From Dolosigranulum pigrum ATCC 51524 (GTDB lineage Bacteria > Bacillota > Bacilli > Lactobacillales > Carnobacteriaceae_A), in contig NZ_JH601103.1 of the NCBI RefSeq assembly GCF_000245815.1, positions 411,796-475,795 of the forward strand: 64,000 nt of DNA. Direction: 5' to 3'. This document shows, one piece after another, positions 45,720 to 52,448 of this stretch; position 1 is the first letter of the stretch; each line of letters starts with the position of its first letter. The position numbers were made by a program, and so were the translations under genes. The notes under the pieces were generated by a model that was given only the letters and a program-made list of their open reading frames with translations, was not told where the DNA came from and ran no database searches.

Positions 45720-45965
45720 GTGCGCCTGGCATGGATGATAACTTGGTGATGAAAAACATTATGAACCTTTACAGTAGGAATCGTTAGTTGGAAGCAAAGG
45801 TAGCCATAGTAAGGTGGAATCTGAGGGAAGTTAGAAGCAAACACCTACACTGACGAACAAATATTTCATAAGAAAGGCCGGACTGGAGTGGATAAGCTTG
45901 CTTAACAAAGTGGAGTCCAATACTGTACAAGATCCGTCAGGTAAATGAAATAGTGACATCGGTGA
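45720..45965 (+). mobile_element. Group II intron remnant (5' ~245 bases)
   Basis: Begins GTGCGCCTGGCATGG and tracks the intron 5' part at 398-155 (minus) with many substitutions (for example CTTTACAGTAGGAAT and AAACACCT-CACTGACGAAC shared). It ends at about 45965 with no maturase. It follows AGTAGGCTCATTTAA, half of a terminator hairpin seen elsewhere in the island, so the original insertion was again behind a terminator. Confidence 0.85.
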
Positions 45966-46028
45966 TCAGTTTTTGAAGTGGAATGAATGTTGTGAATCGA
46001 CGACTCACTCGATTGCTAGCCACTTTAC

Positions 46029-46187
46029 CTACTTTTCCTTTTGGATATAATTTAAGGTAGCTTGTGGATCGGTGCCTTCATAGGCTAGTCTGAATTGATT
46101 CTCATGAAACTGGATGTAATTCTGAACGAGCATCGATAGATAGGCTAGTTGCTCTTGGTCATCTTCACAAATAATAATAGAATGCAT
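46029..46187 (-). pseudogene. LytTR response regulator of cassette B, truncated
   Basis: 52 residues from ATG 46187, which follows directly on the kinase B stop. The first ~50 residues match regulator A (MHSIIICEDDQEQLAYLSML) and then stop after LNYIQKEK. The phospho-acceptor Asp and the whole LytTR domain are lost. Intron debris starts 64 bases away, so a deletion linked to it may have removed the rest. Kinase B therefore has no regulator of its own in the present orientation. Confidence 0.9.
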
Positions 46188-47018
46188 CTAGTACTCTCCT
46201 TCCTCATTCATTATAATCAGAGTGACTTCGAATTTGTCGTCAATGTGATAATTAAGGAATACATGATCATATTTGTTTTTTATTTTTTCAACATTCGATA
46301 GTCCTAGTCCCGAGTGATTATCTTTAGATGAATATCCGGGCGTCATGAGTGTCGCAATTGAGGTCACTTGGTTGGCATATGAATTTTCGATTTTTATATG
46401 GGTTCCACGAGTCGTCTTGTGGACAGATACAGCGATCATACCACCCTCCATATCCTTCACATGCTCGCGCGCATTATCGATCAGTATGCCTACCATCCGG
46501 ATTAAATCGAAGTCAGCGATATTCAACGATTCGACCGGTTCAGGGCAGACAAATCGGAACACAATGTTCATATGATGAAGTTCCGTTAACTTCGCAATCA
46601 AGATACTCTTCAAGAGGGTGTGGTGTACGTGCGCTAGATCACTATATTGCGTATACTCCTTCAATAATTGTTGGGCAGAATATTGTCTCAAGGAAGCTGT
46701 TTTTTGTTTGATTTTATCTAAGTCCCCTGATTCTGCTAAGATAGATAAGCTCAGTAACATATTCTGATAATCATGCTTGAACCGCTTAAGCTCAAGTTGA
46801 TTCTCTTCAATAATATTCGTATACTTCACCATATAATCTAATCGCTTGCTAATTGCTTCTTCTCGTGTCTTCGTTTCGGAATAACGCAATACATAGAACA
46901 TGACCAAACCTACGACAATCCCATTCCCTACTAGAACAACACTTGTGAATACTAACAGATCAAGATATAACGCTTGATGCTTCATATACCCAAAGTAAAA
47001 AACTAGTGCTAAATTGCA
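46042..47018 (-). repeat. Inverted repeat arm B
   Basis: Partner of 43165-44141. The loop between the arms (about 44142-46041) carries most of regulator A, its terminator, the CAAX protease gene and the intron remnant. Confidence 0.92.
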
Positions 47019-47516
47019 TAGAAAAAGTAATCTCTCCATAATCAACAGATCTTCACGTGATAATACAATACGTACTAGATACGTTTTTATTTTTTGGTAA
47101 ATTTTAAGTGTAACTAATATATTTAGTATACGAATTACCGAAAAAAATAGGATATGGTTTTGCAGTAATTCTGTCTCAAATAGATTAATGGGCACATTGA
47201 GAATAAATTCAAAGATATCTTTAATTAAGATGAATAATAGCATATAAAATAATTGCTGACTTTTTTCTGACTTTCTTTCTAGAAAAAAATAGTAAATTAC
47301 TAAACTATATAGAAAACGTGCTAACCCACCTAACCAAAAGTATTCTTCTAATGCTAAGGCAAATAACCAACAAAACATCAACAATAATATAAGCATAGTG
47401 ACTTTTAAATTTTTCTTGAATTTAAAGAGACTAAATAGACTAATTGTTAAGAGAATATAATCCAGTCCATAGCTTAGTATAACTGCTACATTAGCATTAA
47501 CTAAAATGATGATCAC
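46188..47516 (-). CDS. AgrC/ComD-type sensor histidine kinase, cassette B
   Basis: 442 residues from a GTG at 47516, although AGGAAGG overlaps that codon. By alignment with kinase A a start a few codons downstream (possibly ATT) is also conceivable. Sensor half (1-167) distinct from kinase A. Catalytic half nearly identical, with His in FKHDYQN, DNAREH and GLGLSN intact. It is preceded by its own pheromone gene and followed by a truncated regulator. It may phosphorylate regulator A by cross-talk, given the shared catalytic half. Confidence 0.92.
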   Translation of the reverse strand: MIIILVNANVAVILSYGLDYILLTISLFSLFKFKKNLKVTMLILLLMFCWLFALALEEYFWLGGLARFLYSLVIYYFFLERKSEKSQQLFYMLLFILIKDIFEFILNVPINLFETELLQNHILFFSVIRILNILVTLKIYQKIKTYLVRIVLSREDLLIMERLLFLCNLALVFYFGYMKHQALYLDLLVFTSVVLVGNGIVVGLVMFYVLRYSETKTREEAISKRLDYMVKYTNIIEENQLELKRFKHDYQNMLLSLSILAESGDLDKIKQKTASLRQYSAQQLLKEYTQYSDLAHVHHTLLKSILIAKLTELHHMNIVFRFVCPEPVESLNIADFDLIRMVGILIDNAREHVKDMEGGMIAVSVHKTTRGTHIKIENSYANQVTSIATLMTPGYSSKDNHSGLGLSNVEKIKNKYDHVFLNYHIDDKFEVTLIIMNEEGEY

Positions 47517-47541
47517 CTTCCTACACTATTAACGTATTATT

Positions 47542-47655
47542 CTAGCATTTTTTAAATAGTGATATGATACATGTAAATGGTTTATTGATAGGAATGTATC
47601 GTTCTTGCTGTCCACCTAAAATAGTTTTCAACTGTTTGGTTGTTAATTTTTTCAT
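47542..47655 (-). CDS. Double-glycine pheromone precursor, cassette B
   Basis: 37 residues, ATG 47655 behind GAGAGGAGG. Leader MKKLTTKQLKTILGG, then a 22-residue mature part with cysteines at 14 and 22 (ending CIISLFKKC). The sequence before the first Cys (QQERYIPINKPFT) is unlike that of cassette A, as expected for a different specificity. It ends 26 bases before kinase B. Confidence 0.88.
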   Translation of the reverse strand: MKKLTTKQLKTILGGQQERYIPINKPFTCIISLFKKC

Positions 47656-47685
47656 CACAGTTCCTCCTCTCTATTATTCAATAAA

Positions 47686-47751
47686 ATCATATCATAGTCA
47701 ATCTATCTAGTCACCAAAATTCCGCGAATTGGCTAACATCATTCTCTGAAC
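47686..47751 (-). promoter_or_regulatory. LytTR-type operator and promoter of cassette B
   Basis: Minus strand: GTTCAGAGA (47743-47751), 13 bases, ATTCGCGGA (47721-47729), 29 bases, TATGAT (47686-47691). Both repeat units are identical to those of cassette A. Confidence 0.8.
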
Positions 47752-47775
47752 AGGGGACAAAAATTTAATTTTACT

Positions 47776-47840
47776 GTTTAAGGACTCAAATCCACCAATT
47801 CACGAAAAATGGAAGGATTATAATTTTTTATTGTTATACT
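47776..47840 (+). promoter_or_regulatory. LytTR-type operator and promoter of the bacteriocin-like operon
   Basis: GTTTAAGGA (47776-47784), 13 bases, ATTCACGAA (47798-47806), 28 bases, TATACT (47835-47840). It is back-to-back with the cassette B operator and drives the peptide at 47865 and the ABC genes behind it. Confidence 0.85.
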
Positions 47841-47864
47841 AATATTAACGAAGGGGGAATCGTA

Positions 47865-47999
47865 ATGAAAAAACTTACAAATCGTAAATTAGGATTAACG
47901 GTTGGAGGATCTTATTCAAGTGCATGTAAACGCGTGTGGAACGCAAAACCTGGTGATATTACAATCGCACTGTACTGTCCATTGCCTAAAGTTAAGTAA
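47865..47999 (+). CDS. Bacteriocin-like double-glycine peptide
   Basis: 44 residues with AAGGGGG upstream. Leader MKKLTNRKLGLTVGG ends in Gly-Gly. The 29-residue mature part is basic (SYSSACKRVWNAKPGD then ITIALYCPLPKVK) with two cysteines 18 positions apart. It lacks the C14/C22 pattern and a neighbouring kinase, so it is more likely an effector (bacteriocin) than a pheromone. It is the first gene of an operon with an ABC transporter and tiny membrane proteins that may confer immunity. Confidence 0.82.
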   Translation: MKKLTNRKLGLTVGGSYSSACKRVWNAKPGDITIALYCPLPKVK

Positions 48000-48028
48000 T
48001 ATACTTATTAGAAAGGAGCATGTAGATA

Positions 48029-48871
48029 ATGAAACAACCTATAATAGATGTGAAACATTTATCAAAGAATTTCAAGGATAATATTGCTCTCGATAATATC
48101 AATTTTCAAGTAAAAAAAGGAGATATATTTGGATTTTTAGGCCCATCAGGTGCCGGAAAAACAACAACAATTAACCTATTAACCGGTCAACTGAAGCCTA
48201 GTGCAGGAGACTTGTATATTCTAGATAAACTTGTCTCAGAATTTTCTCGGAATGACTTAGCAAATATTGGAATTGTTAGCGATCAAAGTGGTTATTATAA
48301 AGAACTATCACTCTATGATAACTTAGTCTTATTCGCAAAAATTCATAATACTTCCCTTGATTACTTAGAAGAATTACTGAGTTATGTTCAATTATCAGAG
48401 GATAAAAATAAGTTAGCTAAAGACTTATCTACGGGAATGAAGCAACGCATGTTATTGGTTCGAGCTCTTTTAAATAAACCTAAATTATTATTTTTAGATG
48501 AACCGACAAGTGGACTAGACCCCACAACATCTCAAAAAATTCATCATCTTTTACTAGAATTAAAGAATCAAGGAACAACCATCTTTTTAACAACCCATGA
48601 TATGAATGAAGCACATAAGTTATGTGATCAACTGGTATTACTCCACAAAGGTAGTATTATTGAATCAGGTTCACCTCAAGGTATAATTCAAGCACATTAT
48701 AGCCAAAAACAAGTAGAAATCAGATACAAAGGAGAGCGATTAATTATACAGTTAGCAGAACTTGAACAGTACTTGAATCATTTAAGCGATATCGAAAGTA
48801 TACATACCTGTGAACCTACTTTAGAAGAAGTTTTTATTAAACTGACAGGAGATGAATTGACTGATGACTAA
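48029..48871 (+). CDS. ABC transporter ATP-binding protein
   Basis: 280 residues. Walker A GPSGAGKTTT, a signature-like LSTGMKQRMLLVRALL, Walker B LLFLDEPTSGLDP, switch His in LTTHDMNEAHKL. AGAAAGGAG precedes the ATG. Overlaps the permease gene by 8 bases. BcrA/CcmA-like, typical of bacteriocin self-immunity exporters. Confidence 0.9.
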   Translation: MKQPIIDVKHLSKNFKDNIALDNINFQVKKGDIFGFLGPSGAGKTTTINLLTGQLKPSAGDLYILDKLVSEFSRNDLANIGIVSDQSGYYKELSLYDNLVLFAKIHNTSLDYLEELLSYVQLSEDKNKLAKDLSTGMKQRMLLVRALLNKPKLLFLDEPTSGLDPTTSQKIHHLLLELKNQGTTIFLTTHDMNEAHKLCDQLVLLHKGSIIESGSPQGIIQAHYSQKQVEIRYKGERLIIQLAELEQYLNHLSDIESIHTCEPTLEEVFIKLTGDELTDD

Positions 48872-49559
48872 TATATGGACACTGTTTTGGTTGAGAACTA
48901 AACAATATTTAGCCAATAAAGAGTTGCTAATTCAAATACTATTACCTTATGGGTTTGTCACACTATATAGTAAATTAATGAATATCAAAGGACAAGATGG
49001 TTTACCGCTTTTATTTATGTTTATTGCAATGTCTTTCAGTATTGGCATAGGTATCCCAATTGCGACTATTGTATCAAAAGAGAAAGAAGAAAATAATTTA
49101 AAATCGTTATTCCTAGCAGGGGTTAGTCATATAGAATATATAATTGGTTCTATTATTTATCCCTTTTTGTTAACGCTAATGACTATTTTTATACTCCCCT
49201 TAATTACGCAAACAAATATTTTGGATATAACACATTTAGGAGCGTATCTTGGCGTTATGTTGTTAACATCTATAAATATTGTGCTATTAAATTCTGCGAT
49301 AGCTATGTTAGCAGATACTCAGGCTAAGGCAAAAGTGTATGGGTTCCCAATAATGTTTCTTATTATGATGCTACCTATTCTATCACATACAAGTGATTAT
49401 ATTGAATTAATTGGAAAATACAGTTTCATGGGTAGTTATATACATTTTTTTAATAATATTGAAACATTTCATTTGATTAGTGCAGATATATTGAGTGTAA
49501 TTGTTTGGTTAGTAGGATTATTAATACTTAATGCCATTATTTTTAATCACAACCATTAA
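48864..49559 (+). CDS. ABC-2-type permease
   Basis: 231 residues with six membrane spans and a charged loop VSKEKEENNLKSL near the first pair of spans, typical of ABC-2 permeases of the BcrB/NatB kind. Partner of the ATPase at 48029. Likely immunity or export for the peptide at 47865. Confidence 0.83.
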   Translation: MTNIWTLFWLRTKQYLANKELLIQILLPYGFVTLYSKLMNIKGQDGLPLLFMFIAMSFSIGIGIPIATIVSKEKEENNLKSLFLAGVSHIEYIIGSIIYPFLLTLMTIFILPLITQTNILDITHLGAYLGVMLLTSINIVLLNSAIAMLADTQAKAKVYGFPIMFLIMMLPILSHTSDYIELIGKYSFMGSYIHFFNNIETFHLISADILSVIVWLVGLLILNAIIFNHNH

Positions 49560-49587
49560 TATTTAATTATTGAAAGGATGAGAAAGT

Positions 49588-49803
49588 ATGAGTGATAAAG
49601 AAAAAGTGTTGAATGGCTATATGTTCTGTGCAATATTAGCACTTAACATACTCTGGTTTTTATTAAACTATTCACTTTCATCATTTGACTTTTGGGGAAC
49701 AGTTTTCTCATTAAATTCGTATATAAGTATCGTAGTGATTGTTGGCTACGCATCTATGCTTATTTCTGCTAAGAAAAAGGCGAGATTGATAGTTACTGGA
49801 TAA
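49588..49803 (+). CDS. Small membrane protein, possible immunity factor
   Basis: 71 residues, GAAAGGATG upstream, two hydrophobic segments and a basic end (AKKKARLIVTG). In the bacteriocin-like operon. No family recognised. Confidence 0.6.
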   Translation: MSDKEKVLNGYMFCAILALNILWFLLNYSLSSFDFWGTVFSLNSYISIVVIVGYASMLISAKKKARLIVTG

Positions 49804-49858
49804 AAGACACTCAGGATAAAGACAAATAAAATATAATGGGAAGAAAGGAAGTATATTG

Positions 49859-49999
49859 ATGAAATTTTATGAAGATAATAAAAAATTAATACACATTATC
49901 ATAGGTGTATTGATATTTCTAGCATTTTTTGGAGCATTTGGTACTATTTATGACTATGGGAAAGACTTTGGCAGAAATTTATATCATTTTTTCACCTAA
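49859..49999 (+). CDS. 46-residue single-span peptide
   Basis: ATG 49859 with AAGAAAGGAAG upstream. Charged N-terminus, one membrane span, then GTIYDYGKDFGRNLYHFFT. The pattern G-x-I-Y-x-x-G-x-x-x-G-x-x-L recurs in the 43-residue peptide at 50146-50277, so the two are paralogs of a tiny bacteriocin-locus protein family. Confidence 0.62.
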   Translation: MKFYEDNKKLIHIIIGVLIFLAFFGAFGTIYDYGKDFGRNLYHFFT

Positions 50000-50025
50000 T
50001 GATTGAATATTGTAATCAAAAAAGA

Positions 50026-50077
50026 AAGACTTCACCGCTAGTGATTAAATCTAATTAATCCCTATTGGTGAAGTCTT
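50026..50077. terminator. Terminator between the convergent small-peptide genes
   Basis: AAGACTTCACC pairs with GGTGAAGTCTT, with an inner GATTAA/TTAATC stem. Confidence 0.85.
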
Positions 50078-50145
50078 GTTTATTCAGGTAAACCGTTCAA
50101 TTATTATCATGTAAGAATCTATCACCATTCGCATGAATGAAGTAC

Positions 50146-50277
50146 CTAGAGCCACTGCGTCAGTGCTTGCCCCACCTTTATGCCAACGTGGTAAATTCCC
50201 TGTATTAAGCCTGGAGCGAAAAACAATACAATCAGCCATTTTAACGGTTCTTTATAGTGTTCAATAAAATCTTTCAT
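50146..50277 (-). CDS. 43-residue single-span peptide
   Basis: ATG 50277 with GGAAAGGAT upstream. One hydrophobic span then GIYHVGIKVGQALTQWL, matching the plan of the 46-residue peptide at 49859. Minus strand, downstream of the 62-residue membrane gene and the operator at 50743. Probably an immunity-type or accessory peptide. Function not known. Confidence 0.6.
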   Translation of the reverse strand: MKDFIEHYKEPLKWLIVLFFAPGLIQGIYHVGIKVGQALTQWL

Positions 50278-50337
50278 AATATCTATCCTTTCCTTTCATC
50301 CGTATAACCTACAAGAATGCTACCAATAAACTAGGAA

Positions 50338-50523
50338 TTATTTTTTCCTATTATGGTGTTGGATAAATTTGACTATATAAAATGCATACCCTAAATAAAT
50401 TGGCATAGCCATTATCATCCATTTCAACAAAGGAATTTTCGCCATACTTATCATCCACAAGGCAATTATTTGAAGTACTATTGATATGATTAAGAAAGAT
50501 TTTTTGTATATTAGATAATCCAT
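50338..50523 (-). CDS. Small membrane protein (61-62 residues)
   Basis: Two hydrophobic segments and a basic end (QHHNRKK), preceded by AAGGGGG. The first two codons are both ATG; the second is kept here. Same strand as the operator at 50743-50807, ~220 bases downstream of its -10 box. No family recognised. Confidence 0.58.
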   Translation of the reverse strand: MDYLIYKKSFLIISIVLQIIALWMISMAKIPLLKWMIMAMPIYLGYAFYIVKFIQHHNRKK

Positions 50524-50570
50524 CATATAACCCCCTTATTTAAGCGTCAAATAGAATCTACCAGTCAATT

Positions 50571-50648
50571 TTATAAAATACAAAAGATAATACTATTCTT
50601 CACGAAATGATGACACCATCCTCCGAGAATTTCATCATAAATAGCCAC
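50571..50648 (-). CDS. Possible cryptic double-glycine peptide
   Basis: One minus frame reads AIYDEILGG then WCHHFVKNSIIFCIL and a stop, with GTG at 50648 or TTG at 50684 as possible starts. It lies between a regulon promoter and a small membrane gene, where a bacteriocin gene would be expected. There is no good ribosome site, so it may be a relic or chance. Confidence 0.25.
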   Translation of the reverse strand: MAIYDEILGGWCHHFVKNSIIFCIL

Positions 50649-50742
50649 ATCAATTGCTAGTATCTTCCAAGATGAACGGTGCAATATCTAATGACTCATA
50701 CTATTGCCTGAATTGAAGAAGCATTTCTTCTCTACTACATCC

Positions 50743-50807
50743 ACTATACCAGATATTTAACAAATCATTGGAATATTTCGTGAATCGGTGGATTTGAGTC
50801 CGTGAAT
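50743..50807 (-). promoter_or_regulatory. LytTR-type operator and promoter, leftward
   Basis: Minus strand: ATTCACGGA (50799-50807), 13 bases, ATTCACGAA (50777-50785), 28 bases, TATAGT (50743-50748). Followed by a GAAGAA-ATGC-TTCTTC hairpin as at 39686. It would drive the small genes at 50523-50146. Confidence 0.83.
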
Positions 50808-50831
50808 AGGGAAACACTGGTAAATTTTCTT

Positions 50832-50862
50832 GTTCAAGGACTGATTTGTCGCCTTTTAACGG
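50832..50862 (+). promoter_or_regulatory. Degenerate LytTR-type repeat pair
   Basis: GTTCAAGGA, 13 bases, TTTTAACGG, rightward. No -10 box is found 28 bases further on. Probably a decayed site. Confidence 0.4.
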
Positions 50863-51063
50863 TCAATGACAGAATCACACCACCAAACCCATAAGCGAAC
50901 AATTCACACAACATGCGTGGGAGAAGGACGGATTTTGTGAAAAAATCTAGTTGCTACTCCTAGATACTGGTAGCTTTTTGGAACTAGGACAGCTCGGGAG
51001 AACAGTCCATTTTTAGAATAGTGCATCTGACAGATATTGTGTAACATTGATTTTTGTGCAACT

Positions 51064-51104
51064 AAAAGAGCCTACTCATTAAACCCGAATAGACTCTGTT
51101 TTAA
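51064..51104. terminator. Terminator-like hairpin
   Basis: AGAGCCTACTC pairs imperfectly with GAATAGACTCT, followed by GTTTT. Related to the hairpin at 39404. Confidence 0.65.
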
Positions 51105-51191
51105 ATCTGTTTTTTAAAAGTTTCACGATAATTTTACAACTTGCATTGTCCCATAAGTATTTCGACCCTTATATCAATAAGGACAGTTCAT

Positions 51192-51338
51192 CTACAACCT
51201 TTTGTTCTTCCTTAATCTTTTTATTTTATCTCTCAAAATAGAATTTTCTTTTTTAAGATTTCGAATCTGCTTCCTTTGTAAATAGATTAAACTAAACAAT
51301 ATAAGTACTAATATAATATTTAAAGCTTCCGTATCCAT
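51192..51338 (-). CDS. 48-residue membrane-anchored coiled-coil peptide
   Basis: Start at ATG 51338 because GGGAG lies 4-5 bases upstream. One membrane span followed by a highly basic coil (RKQIRNLKKENSILRDKIKR). Second gene of a two-peptide minus-strand unit. Function unknown. Confidence 0.55.
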   Translation of the reverse strand: MDTEALNIILVLILFSLIYLQRKQIRNLKKENSILRDKIKRLRKNKRL

Positions 51339-51354
51339 CAATCTCCCACATCCC

Positions 51355-51462
51355 TTATCGAAGACAATGTTCATAGACACCAGTCACCCCAGTTAGCGTC
51401 CCTAAAATAGATCCTAAAGTAACAACATAATTTTTAATGGTTGTTATCAAAAATTGTAGCAT
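51355..51462 (-). CDS. 35-residue hydrophobic peptide
   Basis: ATG 51462, weak ribosome site (AGGATT). Sequence MLQFLITTIKNYVVTLGSIL then GTLTGVTGVYEHCLR; one span with Gly every few residues. It ends 16 bases before the 48-residue gene. Possibly another tiny bacteriocin or immunity peptide. Confidence 0.45.
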   Translation of the reverse strand: MLQFLITTIKNYVVTLGSILGTLTGVTGVYEHCLR

Positions 51463-51549
51463 TAATAATCCTATTAACCAAACAATTACACTCTATATAT
51501 CTGTACTCATTAATTGAATCTCTGAATAAAAAATTCATTATATTTCCCT

Positions 51550-51614
51550 GTTCACGGACTGATTTGTTGCATTTCACGAAGAATCGAGGAACTGTAATTT
51601 TTTTATGCTACAAT
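51550..51614 (+). promoter_or_regulatory. LytTR-type operator and promoter of the 60-residue membrane gene
   Basis: GTTCACGGA (51550-51558), 13 bases, TTTCACGAA (51572-51580), 28 bases, TACAAT (51609-51614). The spacer sequence differs from the other sites, yet repeat and spacing are kept, which supports function. Confidence 0.85.
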
Positions 51615-51655
51615 GAGATTGTAAAAGGATATATGAAAAGTGGAGGTGACATAAT

Positions 51656-51838
51656 ATGACAATTACTGGAAAAATGGTGGCACGGTTTGTCTGTATCAGC
51701 AGCATTATTATAATCTGTGCACTAGAACTATACAATTTTCTCACTAATCAACCCTTCAATTGGGTAAGTTTCATAGGGCTGTCTGTCTGTGCCCTCGTGT
51801 TAGTGATACTTAAGAATACTGAACAAATGAACCAATAA
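51656..51838 (+). CDS. 60-residue membrane protein, regulon member
   Basis: GTGGAGGTGAC precedes the ATG. Two hydrophobic spans, no known family. It stands alone behind its own regulon promoter, as bacteriocin immunity genes often do. That role is inference. Confidence 0.6.
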   Translation: MTITGKMVARFVCISSIIIICALELYNFLTNQPFNWVSFIGLSVCALVLVILKNTEQMNQ

Positions 51839-51953
51839 CTTACTATATAACAACTTAAACAGCCCCTTACATCATGGTCTTTGAACCTTGCTGTAAAGCA
51901 GTCTTATGTTCAGTAGTCATGACATTGAGGGCTGGTTGTTTTATTTTGTTTCT

Positions 51954-52448
51954 TTATTTTAATAACACCCATATACTATTGACCATGTATAATGCCCCAC
52001 GTATAATTACCGCAGTGAAAAAAGATTTCTTAGACATTTCCCTTCTATACAATAATCCCGCAAAAAATAATAGACCTAACACGGAATTAAGGATGATCGT
52101 TAGCTCCGAAGATAAATCAATATATTCTTGTGTAAACAATGTGGCTACACTTACTAATGTATCTCCAAGCAGCAAAGAGTATTTGACTTGTTGATTCACT
52201 TCCCCGGATAAGTTAACAAGAGAAAGGCCTGTCGTTAGTATAAGGTAATTTACCAGATAAATCACCACTGCAAAAACTGTCCCAATAAGTACCAAAAAAA
52301 TATTAAGCTGAAAATTTGACATGTCCAACTCGGTTCTTACCGAAATTATGACATCTTGATATTGTGTATTTATCTGCTGTATTATTACCAAATTAAATGC
52401 CACTAAGTAAGGGACAAAAATCAATAAATCATCTTTCCAAGCTTTCAT
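51954..52448 (-). CDS. Membrane protein of the second ABC unit
   Basis: 164 residues with four to five spans. Its start overlaps the ATPase gene end by 20 bases. No family recognised. Last gene of the operon 54416-51954. Confidence 0.65.
   Translation of the reverse strand: MKAWKDDLLIFVPYLVAFNLVIIQQINTQYQDVIISVRTELDMSNFQLNIFLVLIGTVFAVVIYLVNYLILTTGLSLVNLSGEVNQQVKYSLLLGDTLVSVATLFTQEYIDLSSELTIILNSVLGLLFFAGLLYRREMSKKSFFTAVIIRGALYMVNSIWVLLK

Noticed and set aside
42340..47850. The inverted repeat as an IS or transposon
   Set aside because: The arms are coding and promoter parts of paralogous cassettes and no transposase lies between or beside them. Duplication plus inversion explains them better.
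50832..50862. A ninth functional regulon promoter
   Set aside because: The second repeat is poor (TTTTAACGG) and there is no -10 box at the expected distance, nor a gene to the right.
39611..51614. CRISPR-like short repeats in the island
   Set aside because: The repeats are few, scattered, in both orientations and tied to -10 boxes. They are promoter elements rather than an array.
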